A DNA stretch of 64,000 bases from Pelagibacteraceae bacterium AG-404-N13 (lineage in GTDB: Bacteria; Pseudomonadota; Alphaproteobacteria; Pelagibacterales; Pelagibacteraceae), in the NCBI GenBank assembly GCA_003216255.1, contig QCJD01000003.1, forward strand, positions 19,312 to 83,311, given 5' to 3'. A program made the position numbers and the translations under genes. This document shows, piece by piece, positions 20,017-33,455 of the stretch. Each line of letters begins with the position of its first letter. Positions within the stretch are counted from its first letter, which is position 1. Under the pieces are notes generated by a model, which saw only the letters and a program-made list of their open reading frames with translations, had not been told where the DNA came from and searched no databases.

Positions 20017-20853
20017 TTATTTATTGATATTCACATATTTTATTTGGTTAATATCTACAAAAAATTCTACAAAAAAGTTTTCTTCTTTTTCGATAACTTT
20101 TCCAATCGGGATAGCTTGTGGTATAATATTATCTACACCAGAGGTATAAACAATGTCTCCTTTTTTAATTTTTTTTAATTTTGGCAAATATTCAAGTACT
20201 GCATAATCATTATGTCCTTGCCCAGATAAAATTGCATTTGCACCAGAAGGTTCAATAATTACAGGTATTTTACTGTTCAGATCACTTACCAGTAGTATCC
20301 TTGAAGTTAAAAAATTTACATTAATTATTTTACCAACAAAATAAGAGTTTTCTTTAACAGCAACTCCTAATTTAATGCCGTGTTTAAAACCTTTATTAAT
20401 AATGGCTGATTTCAAATATGGGCTTTGTTGATCTAGTAAAACTTTTGATAACAAATATTCATTTGATAATGTATTTTTTTCATCAATTAAAATTTTTAAT
20501 CTTTTATTTTCTGATTTATAAAAATTGTTTTCATAGATTAAATTTGTAAGATCATAATCTTTTTTCTTTAATTCTGTATATTCATCATACATGTTAAGAT
20601 GTTCTACTAAATTATAATAATTTTTTTTTATATAAACAAAAGGTTCTGATATAAAATATGAACCTTTAAAAATTAAATCTTTTGTAAATGATCTAAATAC
20701 ATTTACCGGCCCAGTTTTAAAATATTCTAATGATAAAACTAAAAGTGAAATTATTAATAAAGTGAATAAAGAAAATTTTTGACGAGTTCCTTTTTTTAAA
20801 AAAGCTGAACGAATAGCAATTATAAAATCATCTCTACCCGCGTCTGAAGCCAT
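20017..20853 (-). CDS. mreC: rod shape-determining protein MreC
   Basis: Single TM, coiled-coil, beta-domain (AVLEYLPKLKKIKKGDIVYTSGVDNIIPQAIPIGKV); adjacent to mreB. Confidence 0.92.
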   Translation of the reverse strand: MASDAGRDDFIIAIRSAFLKKGTRQKFSLFTLLIISLLVLSLEYFKTGPVNVFRSFTKDLIFKGSYFISEPFVYIKKNYYNLVEHLNMYDEYTELKKKDYDLTNLIYENNFYKSENKRLKILIDEKNTLSNEYLLSKVLLDQQSPYLKSAIINKGFKHGIKLGVAVKENSYFVGKIINVNFLTSRILLVSDLNSKIPVIIEPSGANAILSGQGHNDYAVLEYLPKLKKIKKGDIVYTSGVDNIIPQAIPIGKVIEKEENFFVEFFVDINQIKYVNINK

Positions 20854-20859
20854 AATGTT

Positions 20860-23474
<2,615 letters not shown>

Positions 23475-23562
23475 AATTATATTTTAAGCTTGAGCATAAT
23501 ACATGCTCTCGCACAGATTGCAAAATAATTTGGCTTTTTTAGACCAATATTGTCTTCAAAAT

Positions 23563-24597
<1,035 letters not shown>

Positions 24598-24602
24598 TTA
24601 GA

Positions 24603-25151
24603 TTATTTAAATACTTCAGCCCCTCTTGTCATAGCAACTGCTCCAGTTCTAGAAACACTTACTAAACCAAATTTTTTTAAATTACTTGTCATACTATCAA
24701 TTTCTCTTCTAAGTGCTGTTATTTGGATAACATGGGATTTATTAGTTTTATCTAAAATTACAGCATCATATTTTTTACAAGCCTTAAACGCTTTTTCTAA
24801 TTTAATTTTATTTCCAACAAGTTTAAATAAAGCCATTTCTTTAAAAATAACATTTTTGTCTTCTCTTTTAAAGTCAGCTACTTTATGAACTGGAACAAGT
24901 TTCTTTAATTGTAATTTTATTTGATCAATTACCTGCGGAGTTCCTGTAGTAACAATTGTTACTCTTGAAATATTTAGACTTTGATCAACTTCAGCAACAG
25001 CTAATGACTCGATATTGTATCCTCTTCCTGAAAAAAGACCTACAACTCTCGCTAATACTCCTGCTTCATTATCTACCCAAACTACAATAATATGTGTATC
25101 TAATTTTTGTTTTTTGCCTGCAAAACTATATGCTGATTTTGAATTTGCCAT
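24603..25151 (-). CDS. ilvH: acetolactate synthase small (regulatory) subunit
   Basis: ACT domain (VWVDNEAGVLARVVGLFSGRGYNIESLAVAEVD), overlaps stop of the large-subunit gene. Confidence 0.95.
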   Translation of the reverse strand: MANSKSAYSFAGKKQKLDTHIIVVWVDNEAGVLARVVGLFSGRGYNIESLAVAEVDQSLNISRVTIVTTGTPQVIDQIKLQLKKLVPVHKVADFKREDKNVIFKEMALFKLVGNKIKLEKAFKACKKYDAVILDKTNKSHVIQITALRREIDSMTSNLKKFGLVSVSRTGAVAMTRGAEVFK

Positions 25152-26917
25152 TAGACTAAAGTTCTTCCTTTTCCAGTAATTTTTTTACTTTTTTGATCAT
25201 TTGGTCCTAATAGCATTTGATTATGTGGTTTTCCTGAAGGTATCATAGGAAAGCAGTTCTCTTGTTTATCCACTAAGCAATCAAATATTACAGGTTGGTC
25301 AGTATTCAGCATTTCAATAATTTTATCGTCTAATTCCTCAGGAGTTTTTGCTCTCAAGCCAACACAACCATACGCTTCGGCTAATTTAACAAAATCTGGT
25401 AATGCTGCAGTATAGCTTTCAGAATAATTTTTATCGTGAAGCAATTCTTGCCATTGTCTTACCATTCCCATGTATTCGTTATTCAAAATAAATATCTTAA
25501 TCGGTAATCCATATTGAACCGCTGTTGACATTTCTTGCATTGTCATCAAAACAGATGCTTCACCAGCTATATCAATAACAAGTTTATTTGGGTGTGCAAC
25601 TTGAACTCCAACAGCAGCAGGCAACCCATATCCCATTGTCCCTAATCCACCAGATGTCATCCATCGATTTGGTTTATTAAATTTATAATGTTGTGCAGCC
25701 CACATTTGATGTTGTCCAACTTCTGTTGTAATATAGGTATCTTTGTCCTTTGTAAGTTCGTATAATCTTTCTACAGCATATTGAGGTTTAATTGTTTCCT
25801 CGCTCCCAATATAATCTAAAGATCTTCTAGATCTCCATTTTTGAATCTTTTCCCACCATTTAGAAGTTTTTTGTTTATTAGATTTTAAGAAATCATGTTT
25901 TGTTTTTTTCAAAGTTTTTATTGTAGACTCAATTACTGATTTTACATCTCCAACAATTGCTAAATCTACTTTAACATTTTTATTTATTGATGAAGGATCA
26001 ATATCAATATGCACTTTTTTTGAATTTGGAGAAAATTCATCTATTTTTCCAGTAATTCTGTCGTCAAATCTTGCACCGATATTTATCATCAAATCACATT
26101 CATACATTGCATTGTTTGCTTCGTAAGTACCATGCATACCAAGCATACCTAAAAACTGATTATCATCGGCAGGGTAACAGCCTAAGCCTTGCAAAGTACT
26201 AGTAATTGGAAAACCAGTTGCGCGAACTAATTCTCTTAAAAGTTCACTGGCTTTTGGACCGGAGTTTACAACGCCTCCTCCAGTATAAAAAATTGGCTTT
26301 GAGGCTTTCTTCAAAAGATTAACAAGTTCCTCAATATCATTTTTTGAAAATTGATTATGAGATTTACCTTTTAATTTAATTTTTCTTTTATAGTTAATAT
26401 AATTAGTTTTTTGAAATTGAATATCTTTTGGAATATCTACTAAAACTGGTCCAGGCCTACCAGTTGTTGATACTTCAAAAGCTTTATGAATTGTTTTAGC
26501 TAAATCTTTTACATCTTTTACCAACCAATTATGTTTTGTACATGGGCGAGTAATGCCTGTGGTATCACATTCTTGAAAAGCATCGGTTCCAATAAGATGT
26601 GTTGGTACTTGTCCTGATATACAAACTAATGGAACTGAATCCATATAAGCATCTGTTAAAGCTGTAACTGCATTTGTTGCACCTGGTCCAGATGTTACTA
26701 ATAAAACTCCTGGTTTGCCTGTTGATCTTGCATAACCTTCAGCTGCATGACCAGCGCCTTGCTCATGTCTAACTAAATAATGTTTAATTGACTTAAAATT
26801 TTTTAATTCGTCATATATTGGAAGCACTGCACCACCTGGATAACCAAAAATGTTACTTACGCCTTGGTCCTCAAGGCATTTAAAGACGATCTCCGCTCCT
26901 GAATATAATTTTGGCAT
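25151..26917 (-). CDS. ilvB: acetolactate synthase large subunit
   Basis: ThDP-enzyme motifs GYPGGAVLPIYD, RHEQGAGHAAEGYAR, TSGGLGTMGYGLPAAVG, NNEYMGMVRQWQEL. Confidence 0.95.
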   Translation of the reverse strand: MPKLYSGAEIVFKCLEDQGVSNIFGYPGGAVLPIYDELKNFKSIKHYLVRHEQGAGHAAEGYARSTGKPGVLLVTSGPGATNAVTALTDAYMDSVPLVCISGQVPTHLIGTDAFQECDTTGITRPCTKHNWLVKDVKDLAKTIHKAFEVSTTGRPGPVLVDIPKDIQFQKTNYINYKRKIKLKGKSHNQFSKNDIEELVNLLKKASKPIFYTGGGVVNSGPKASELLRELVRATGFPITSTLQGLGCYPADDNQFLGMLGMHGTYEANNAMYECDLMINIGARFDDRITGKIDEFSPNSKKVHIDIDPSSINKNVKVDLAIVGDVKSVIESTIKTLKKTKHDFLKSNKQKTSKWWEKIQKWRSRRSLDYIGSEETIKPQYAVERLYELTKDKDTYITTEVGQHQMWAAQHYKFNKPNRWMTSGGLGTMGYGLPAAVGVQVAHPNKLVIDIAGEASVLMTMQEMSTAVQYGLPIKIFILNNEYMGMVRQWQELLHDKNYSESYTAALPDFVKLAEAYGCVGLRAKTPEELDDKIIEMLNTDQPVIFDCLVDKQENCFPMIPSGKPHNQMLLGPNDQKSKKITGKGRTLV

Positions 26918-26970
26918 TCAGCCAATCTAGCTGAAGTTGTGCTCTAAGGTCAAGTTTAACAGAGATAATT

Positions 26971-27879
26971 TTATAATTTTTTTAAAATTTGATTAAGTGC
27001 TTTTGGATTTACTTTTTGCCAATTCTTCATTTGACCTCTCGCCCAAGTACTTTGTCTTTTGGCGTATTGTCTTGTTTTTATTGTTATTTTTTCCTTAACT
27101 TCCTTTAAATCTGATCTTTTATTAAGAAAATCTTTAAATTCATTAATTCCAATCACTTTATTTGGAGTCATTTCTGGAGCTACATTGAGCTTTAAAAATT
27201 TTTTAACCTCTTTCACAGCTCCTTGTCTTAACATTTGATCAACTCTTGATGAAATTCTAAATAGTAGTTCTTGCCTTGGAAAATCTATATAAATTTTAAA
27301 AAAATCATCTTCAGTAAATTTTGTTTTTGTATTTTTAAACCATTCAATCAAAGATTTTTTTGTATATACTTTAACTTCATAAGCTCTAATAGATCTTTGT
27401 ATATCAGTTGGGTTTATTTTCTCTTTAATTAATGGATCTAATTTTATTAATTTTTTGTAAAATTTCTTTTGACCTATTTGTTTTTGTAAATTTCTTATTT
27501 TATTTCTAAATTTAATAGGAATATTTGGAATTTTAACTAAACCATCTGTTAAAGCTTTAAAGTATAAACCTGTTCCACCGACTAAAATAGGAATTTTTTT
27601 ATTTTTTTTTATTTTAGAGATTTTTTCAGTTGCAAGTTTTAGCCATTTGCCTGTAGAAAATTTTCTTTTAACACTCTGAAAACCGTAAAGATGATGTTTG
27701 ATTTTTGAGCACTCTTTTTTTAATGGTCTTGCAGTTAAAATTTTTAATTCTTTATAAACTTGCATGCTATCTGTATTAATAATTTCACCGTTTATTTTTT
27801 TAGCAAGTTGGACAGAAAATTTTGATTTACCTGATGCTGTTGGGCCATAAATTAAAATTATTTTGGACTTTAGGTCCAT
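26971..27879 (-). CDS. miaA: tRNA dimethylallyltransferase
   Basis: IYGPTASGKSKFSVQLAK, INTDSMQVYKELKILTARP, KRQSTWARGQ. Confidence 0.95.
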   Translation of the reverse strand: MDLKSKIILIYGPTASGKSKFSVQLAKKINGEIINTDSMQVYKELKILTARPLKKECSKIKHHLYGFQSVKRKFSTGKWLKLATEKISKIKKNKKIPILVGGTGLYFKALTDGLVKIPNIPIKFRNKIRNLQKQIGQKKFYKKLIKLDPLIKEKINPTDIQRSIRAYEVKVYTKKSLIEWFKNTKTKFTEDDFFKIYIDFPRQELLFRISSRVDQMLRQGAVKEVKKFLKLNVAPEMTPNKVIGINEFKDFLNKRSDLKEVKEKITIKTRQYAKRQSTWARGQMKNWQKVNPKALNQILKKL

Positions 27880-29300
27880 TAATCTAATTTAACACCAATG
27901 TATCTTCTTTGATTTTGATTGTTATAAATTACAATTAGCAATGTTTTTTCTGCACTTCTCAAAGTCTTATCAATAGTATTCTTAAGATCTCCGATAGTAT
28001 TTATTTTTTTCTTTTGAACTTCCACGATTATATTGTTTACCTCAAGATTATTAACAGGACTGTCTTTTTCAATTTTAGTAATCACTACTCCAGATGTTCC
28101 TTTTGGTAATTGTCTTTCTGTTATATCTTTTTTGTTTAACAATCTAACGGAAATCTTTAATCCTTCAATTTTATTTTCTTTTGGTTTTTGTAAAACTTTT
28201 TGTTGTGGTTTAAAATCAGTAGAGGTTTCTAATCTACCAAGAATAATTACTTTTGTAAGTTCTCTTTGGTTTCTCCAGACTTTAACATTTACTTTTTTTC
28301 CTACGTCAGTAGCTGCAACTATTTTTGGCAATTCATTCATTTCATTAATAGTTTTTCCATCAAATTCTAAAATTATATCACCTGCTTTAATTCCAGCATC
28401 TTCAGATGGACTTCCTTCAGCTACACTTGCTACCAATGCTCCTCTAGGTTTGTCTAATTTTTCGATCTCTGCTATTTCGTTTGTAACGTATTGAATTCTA
28501 ACTCCTAGCCATCCTCTTTTTGTTTCACCAAATTCAATTAACTGATTTATAACTCTTTGAGCATTGTTCGAAGGAATAGCAAACCCTATTCCAATTGAGC
28601 CTGATGGCCCTAATATTGCAGTGTTAATTCCTATTACATCACCATCCATATTGAACAATGGGCCTCCCGAATTACCTTGGTTAATTGATGCATCAGTTTG
28701 TATAAAATCTTCGTATCTTGATAATCCTATACTTCTATTTCTTGCAGAAATAATTCCTGAAGTAACAGTACCACCAAAACCAAATGGATTTCCTATTGCT
28801 ATAACCCAATCACCAATTCTAGCTTTATCAGAGTCACCAAATTCTACAGGTATGAACTTTTCATCTGTCTCCATTTTAAGAACCGCTATATCCATTCCTG
28901 GATCTGCTCCCAAAACTTTAGCTTTATATTCTTTATCACCATTCACTCTTACAAGTATATCCTCTGCACCTTGGATGACATGATTGTTGGTTATAACTAT
29001 TCCTTCTTTATCAATAATAAATCCTGAACCTAATGCACTCGATTTTCTTTTCTGGGGTGTTCCAAAATCTTTAAACATATCCTCAAAAGGAGATCCTGGA
29101 GGAAATTCAAAAGGAAATGGGTTGGTTTGTGTAGTTATTGTAGTTGTTGTTGAAATATTCACAACAGATGGCATTACTTTTTCTGCCAAATCTGCAAAAG
29201 ATACAGGTCTATCTTCAGCGTAAACTAAAAGGCTTAAATTAAAAGAGACCAATAAAACTAATAAAAATTTAAAATAATTTTTCATCTTTTTATGTACCAA
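27879..29300 (-). CDS. degP: DegP/HtrA-family periplasmic serine protease
   Basis: Signal peptide, catalytic ITNNHVI, DIAVLKM and QGNSGGPLFN; two PDZ domains. Confidence 0.95.
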   Translation of the reverse strand: MVHKKMKNYFKFLLVLLVSFNLSLLVYAEDRPVSFADLAEKVMPSVVNISTTTTITTQTNPFPFEFPPGSPFEDMFKDFGTPQKRKSSALGSGFIIDKEGIVITNNHVIQGAEDILVRVNGDKEYKAKVLGADPGMDIAVLKMETDEKFIPVEFGDSDKARIGDWVIAIGNPFGFGGTVTSGIISARNRSIGLSRYEDFIQTDASINQGNSGGPLFNMDGDVIGINTAILGPSGSIGIGFAIPSNNAQRVINQLIEFGETKRGWLGVRIQYVTNEIAEIEKLDKPRGALVASVAEGSPSEDAGIKAGDIILEFDGKTINEMNELPKIVAATDVGKKVNVKVWRNQRELTKVIILGRLETSTDFKPQQKVLQKPKENKIEGLKISVRLLNKKDITERQLPKGTSGVVITKIEKDSPVNNLEVNNIIVEVQKKKINTIGDLKNTIDKTLRSAEKTLLIVIYNNQNQRRYIGVKLD

Positions 29301-29467
29301 ATAATAATAAAACCAATTATTGCAAATATAAATCCACCTGTTCTTAGTTGGTTAGTACTCACTTCATTTAGTCTTTTAAGCATACTTTTCATTTTTGATG
29401 GAAATATGGCGTACAAAATACCTTCGATAAATAAGAATAGACCAAATGCTATGATCAATTCTTTCAT
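29282..29467 (-). CDS. DUF2065 (YjeT-like) small membrane protein
   Basis: 61-aa two-TM protein (GLFLFIEGILYAIFPSKMKSML...RTGGFIFAIIGFIIIW) downstream of hflC. Confidence 0.8.
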   Translation of the reverse strand: MKELIIAFGLFLFIEGILYAIFPSKMKSMLKRLNEVSTNQLRTGGFIFAIIGFIIIWYIKR

Positions 29468-29474
29468 GATTAAA

Positions 29475-30344
29475 TTATTCTGTTTTAGGCTTTATATTTC
29501 CAAAAAATTTAAAAAATTCACTGTCAGGAGAAAGTATTAGAGAGGTCTCTCCTCCAATTAGTGATTTTTCGTATGCTTGCATTGCTCTATAAAATGCAAA
29601 AAACTCAGGATCTTGACCGAAGGCATCTGCGAATATTCTATTTCTTTCTCCATCACCTTCTCCTTTCATAATCTCTGATTTTTTTTGAGCATCAGCTAAA
29701 ATTACAGTTACTTCTTTGTCTGCTGTTGAGGTTATGGTTACTGCCATTTCAGCACCTTTTGCTCTAAACTCTTTAGCTTCTCTCTCTCTTTCAGTCTGCA
29801 TTCTTCTAAAAATTGCATCACTGTTAGCTTGTGGAAGATCAGCTCTTTTAATTCTTACATCAACTATTTTAATTCCAAAATTTTCTGCTTCTCTGTTTAC
29901 GCCATCTTGGATTAAAGCCATTTGTTTTGATCTATCTTGAGATAATAAAGTTTGTAGTTCTTGTTGACCTAAAACATTTCTTATTCTTGAATTAATAATT
30001 GTTGCTAATCTCGATCTTGCAACTCTTTCATTACCAACAGAAATATAAAACTTTAAAGGATCAATAATTTGAAATCTGGCAAAAGCATCAACAATTAAAC
30101 GTTTTTGATCAGAAGCAATAACCTCTTCGGGTGGCGTATCAAGATTTAAAATTCTTTTATCTAAAAATACTACGTTTTGAATAAATGGAATTTTAAAGTT
30201 TAAACCTGGTTTTAAAATGATTTTTTTAGGATCACCAAATTGTAAAACAATTGCTTGGTTAACTTCTTTAACAACAAAAACTGAGAAGAATAGTGTTGCT
30301 CCTAGTAAAATAATTAATGCTAATAATATTTTTCCTGCTTTCAT
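29475..30344 (-). CDS. hflC: HflC band-7/prohibitin-family protein
   Basis: VVKEVNQAIVLQFGDP, FQIIDPLKFYISVG, RMQTEREREAKEFRAKG. Confidence 0.95.
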   Translation of the reverse strand: MKAGKILLALIILLGATLFFSVFVVKEVNQAIVLQFGDPKKIILKPGLNFKIPFIQNVVFLDKRILNLDTPPEEVIASDQKRLIVDAFARFQIIDPLKFYISVGNERVARSRLATIINSRIRNVLGQQELQTLLSQDRSKQMALIQDGVNREAENFGIKIVDVRIKRADLPQANSDAIFRRMQTEREREAKEFRAKGAEMAVTITSTADKEVTVILADAQKKSEIMKGEGDGERNRIFADAFGQDPEFFAFYRAMQAYEKSLIGGETSLILSPDSEFFKFFGNIKPKTE

Positions 30345-31429
30345 TAATTTGTACCTGTTTTTAATTCTTGTAAAGGAAGATAAGGAACTACTCCAGAACC
30401 TGAATTTTTATCAATTATAATTTTATTAATATCTGCTAATACTTTTTCCATTGTCTCTAAAAACATTCTTTCTTGAGTAACTTCTTTTGCTTTTGCATAT
30501 TCACTATAAATTGAAAGGAATCTGCTTGCTTCACCCTCTGCTTTAGCGACAACTTCTTTTTTATATGCTTCAGCTGCTTGTAATATTTTTGCAGCTTCTC
30601 CACGAGCTCTTGGAATTACATCATTAGCATATGCTTCTGCTTCATTTTTAGATCTTTCCATATCTGCTCTTGCAGCCTGAACATCCCTAAATGCATCAAT
30701 AACCTGATCTGGTGGATCGGCTTTTTGGGTTTGCACTTGTGTAATTTGAATACCGCTATTGTATTCATCTAAAATTTGCTGAATAATTTCTTGCGTGTCT
30801 GTTTCAATTAAAGATCTACCTTCAGTAAGTATTGGTTGTATATTCGATCTTGCAATTACTTCCCTCATAGCTGTTTCTGCAGCTGCTTTTACAGTTCCTT
30901 GAGGATCTTGAATTTTAAATAAAAAATTACCAGCATTTTTGATTACCCAAAATACTGAAAAATCAATGTTAACAATATTTTCGTCTCCTGTTAACATTAA
31001 GCTTTCTTCTGGAACATCTGCAACTCCTCCGGAAGTAAAACCACTATCTCTTTCAGATCTGAAACCAATATCAATTCTATTAACTTTAGTTACTTTTGGA
31101 GTTAAAACTGTCTCAATTGGATAAGGGAAGTGATAATTTAGTCCAGGTTGTGTAGTGTTTACAAACTTTCCAAATCTAAGAACTACACCCTGTTCATCAG
31201 GTAGCACTCTATATAAACCACTTAGTGTCCAAAGGATTGCTATGATAATTAGTCCAAGAATAATTGGTTTTGTTCCACCACTTCCACCACCAGTGAACCT
31301 ATTTATTGTATTTTGGATTTTTTTTACAATTTCATCAATGTCTGGGGGTGTAGGTCCTCTTCTAAAACCACCATTTCCGCCTCCTCCTGGGGGGCTGCCC
31401 CAAGGGCTTTGATTTTTGAAATTGCTCAT
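30344..31429 (-). CDS. hflK: HflK band-7/prohibitin-family protein
   Basis: Gly/Pro-rich N-terminus, single TM, VLPDEQGVVLRFGKFVNTTQPGLNYHFPYPIE, VQTQKADPPDQVIDAFRDVQAARAD. Confidence 0.95.
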   Translation of the reverse strand: MSNFKNQSPWGSPPGGGGNGGFRRGPTPPDIDEIVKKIQNTINRFTGGGSGGTKPIILGLIIIAILWTLSGLYRVLPDEQGVVLRFGKFVNTTQPGLNYHFPYPIETVLTPKVTKVNRIDIGFRSERDSGFTSGGVADVPEESLMLTGDENIVNIDFSVFWVIKNAGNFLFKIQDPQGTVKAAAETAMREVIARSNIQPILTEGRSLIETDTQEIIQQILDEYNSGIQITQVQTQKADPPDQVIDAFRDVQAARADMERSKNEAEAYANDVIPRARGEAAKILQAAEAYKKEVVAKAEGEASRFLSIYSEYAKAKEVTQERMFLETMEKVLADINKIIIDKNSGSGVVPYLPLQELKTGTN

Positions 31430-31431
31430 AT

Positions 31432-31449
31432 GACACTCTATATAGTGTC
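31432..31449. promoter_or_regulatory. 6-bp-arm inverted repeat GACACT-N6-AGTGTC immediately upstream of hflK start
   Basis: gacactctatatagtgtc read directly; between divergent hflK and mrp. Confidence 0.4.
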
Positions 31450-31481
31450 TTTATGTTTAAAAACAAGGTAATGATGAATGC

Positions 31482-32294
31482 ATGGATGACACACTAAAGG
31501 GAAAAACAGGAGCAAAAAACTTCACAAAAAACCATATTAAAGGAACAAAATATACAATTGCAATCTCAAGCGCCAAAGGTGGTGTTGGTAAATCCACATT
31601 TGCAACAAACATTGCATTAGCTCTTAAAAGTATTGGATGCAAAGTAGGTTTGCTTGATGCAGATATATATGGTCCATCTTTACCAAAACTATTTTCAATC
31701 AATGAAAAACCTGAAAGTGATGGACAAACTTTAAAGCCTATTGTGAAATATGGTATCCAATGTATGTCCATAGGATTTTTAACAGAAGAACAAACTCCCA
31801 TGATATGGAGAGGGCCCATGGTAACAAGTGCAATTAAAACCTTTACTCAAAAAGTTTCTTGGAAAGATTTGGATTTTATCATTGTAGATATGCCGCCGGG
31901 AACAGGTGATACTCAATTAACCTTTGCACAAGAAATAAATATGGATGGAGTAATTATTATTTCAACACCTCAAGAAATAGCTCTACAGGATGTTAAGAGA
32001 GGTATTAAAATGTTTGATAAACTTAAAGTAAATATTTTAGGTTTAGTTGATAACATGAGTTACTTTATCGGCGATGATGGAAAAAAATATTCAATTTTTG
32101 GAGAAGGAGGTGTTGAAAAAACTGCATCTGAATTCGATAAAAAATTTTTAGGGAATATTCCTTTAAACCCAGAAATTGGAAAACAAGGTGATTTAGGAAT
32201 TCCTATTGTAGAGCATGATAATCAACATGAAATCTCAAAGATTTATATAAAATTTGCAGAAAACATCAAAAAAGAATTTTTTGAATATAAATAG
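31482..32294 (+). CDS. mrp: Mrp/ApbC-family P-loop Fe-S carrier ATPase
   Basis: SSAKGGVGKSTFATNIALAL, GLLDADIYGPSLPKL, DMPPGTGDTQLTFAQ, VDNMSYF. Confidence 0.95.
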   Translation: MDDTLKGKTGAKNFTKNHIKGTKYTIAISSAKGGVGKSTFATNIALALKSIGCKVGLLDADIYGPSLPKLFSINEKPESDGQTLKPIVKYGIQCMSIGFLTEEQTPMIWRGPMVTSAIKTFTQKVSWKDLDFIIVDMPPGTGDTQLTFAQEINMDGVIIISTPQEIALQDVKRGIKMFDKLKVNILGLVDNMSYFIGDDGKKYSIFGEGGVEKTASEFDKKFLGNIPLNPEIGKQGDLGIPIVEHDNQHEISKIYIKFAENIKKEFFEYK

Positions 32295-32336
32295 AATTTT
32301 TATTTAATTAATTATTAATTTAAATAGATATTAAAT

Positions 32337-33455
32337 ATGAAAAACAAAAAATTATTTTATATTTTTGGTATACTGCTTTTTTTATTTATAATTGAAGTTT
32401 TTAGCTTAATTTTATTACAAGTTAGTAAAAGATTTAATACAGTTTATTTTAAGTTTAACAATTTAGAAAAGATGTTTATAGAGAATTATAAAAACGATCT
32501 TATTCCTTTTTATTTTTCAAAAAATTATTCTCAAGAACTTGGTTGGGATAATAATCCGGATAGCAATCTTTTAAATAGTATTGGTGCGAGGAATGATTTA
32601 GAAAATCAAAATAAAAAAAAAAAATACGCTACATTTGGAAGTAGTTTTACCTGGGGAGATGGTGTTAATGAAAATGAGACATGGCAATATTATCTATCTA
32701 AGGAATATGATGCTTACATCGCAAATTATGGAGTTGGAGGTTATAGTATTTATCAAGCTTATTTGAAATTTAAAAAAAATAAAAATATTAATAATAAATT
32801 TGAAGGTGTAATATTAACAATTTTTGAATCTGAAATTGATAGGATAAAAAATCAGTATTTAAATTTCTATTTTGAGAGTGGAATGAGAATAAGACCTGTT
32901 CCGAAGTTAGAAAAAAACAAACTAATTCACGACCCCTTACCTCTTTTCAATAAAAAAGAGAGATTTTCTAAAGATTATATTAATTTTATAAAAAAAAATA
33001 TGAATGAGGATCCTTGGTGGAAAAGAAGAGTAGAAATTAATTTCCCATTTACCTATTCTTTAATTAAATTTATTACTTTAAAAACTCAAGATAGATTTGA
33101 ATTTAATTTATTTTACAACGATTTTAAAAATACTTGGTCAAATAAAAAAACTAATGAAGTTTTTTTCAAAATAATTGACAATTTTGTTATTGATTCAAAA
33201 AATTCTAACTTGAAACCAGTAATAGTTTTATTACCTAGAATTAGAAATAAATTAACATCAGGCTATAAATTTAATGATGCTTATAAAACATTAAAAAATA
33301 AGGATTATTGTGTAGTTAATTTTTCAGATTATATTATTAAAAATAAAATTAAAAATAATCCAAATACAGTCTTAAATGACGGCCATTATTCACCTTATAC
33401 ATACAAATTATTATCAAAATATATGTTCAAAGAAATAAAAAAATGTGATTTTTAA
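32337..33455 (+). CDS. SGNH/GDSL-hydrolase-like membrane-anchored protein
   Basis: N-terminal TM helix; TFGSSFTWGDGVNENETW (Ser block I-like), IANYGVGGYSIYQ, C-terminal NDGHYSPYTYKLLSKYM (D..H block-like). Confidence 0.65.
   Translation: MKNKKLFYIFGILLFLFIIEVFSLILLQVSKRFNTVYFKFNNLEKMFIENYKNDLIPFYFSKNYSQELGWDNNPDSNLLNSIGARNDLENQNKKKKYATFGSSFTWGDGVNENETWQYYLSKEYDAYIANYGVGGYSIYQAYLKFKKNKNINNKFEGVILTIFESEIDRIKNQYLNFYFESGMRIRPVPKLEKNKLIHDPLPLFNKKERFSKDYINFIKKNMNEDPWWKRRVEINFPFTYSLIKFITLKTQDRFEFNLFYNDFKNTWSNKKTNEVFFKIIDNFVIDSKNSNLKPVIVLLPRIRNKLTSGYKFNDAYKTLKNKDYCVVNFSDYIIKNKIKNNPNTVLNDGHYSPYTYKLLSKYMFKEIKKCDF

Noticed and set aside
28033-28494. 153-aa + strand ORF antisense to degP
   Set aside because: Shadow ORF; the opposite frame encodes conserved PDZ/DegP sequence.
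28564-29223. Two + strand ORFs (139 and 79 aa) antisense to degP
   Set aside because: Antisense to the conserved HtrA catalytic domain; no recognisable family.
31457-31819. 120-aa minus-strand ORF overlapping mrp
   Set aside because: Antisense to the conserved Mrp P-loop region; shadow ORF.
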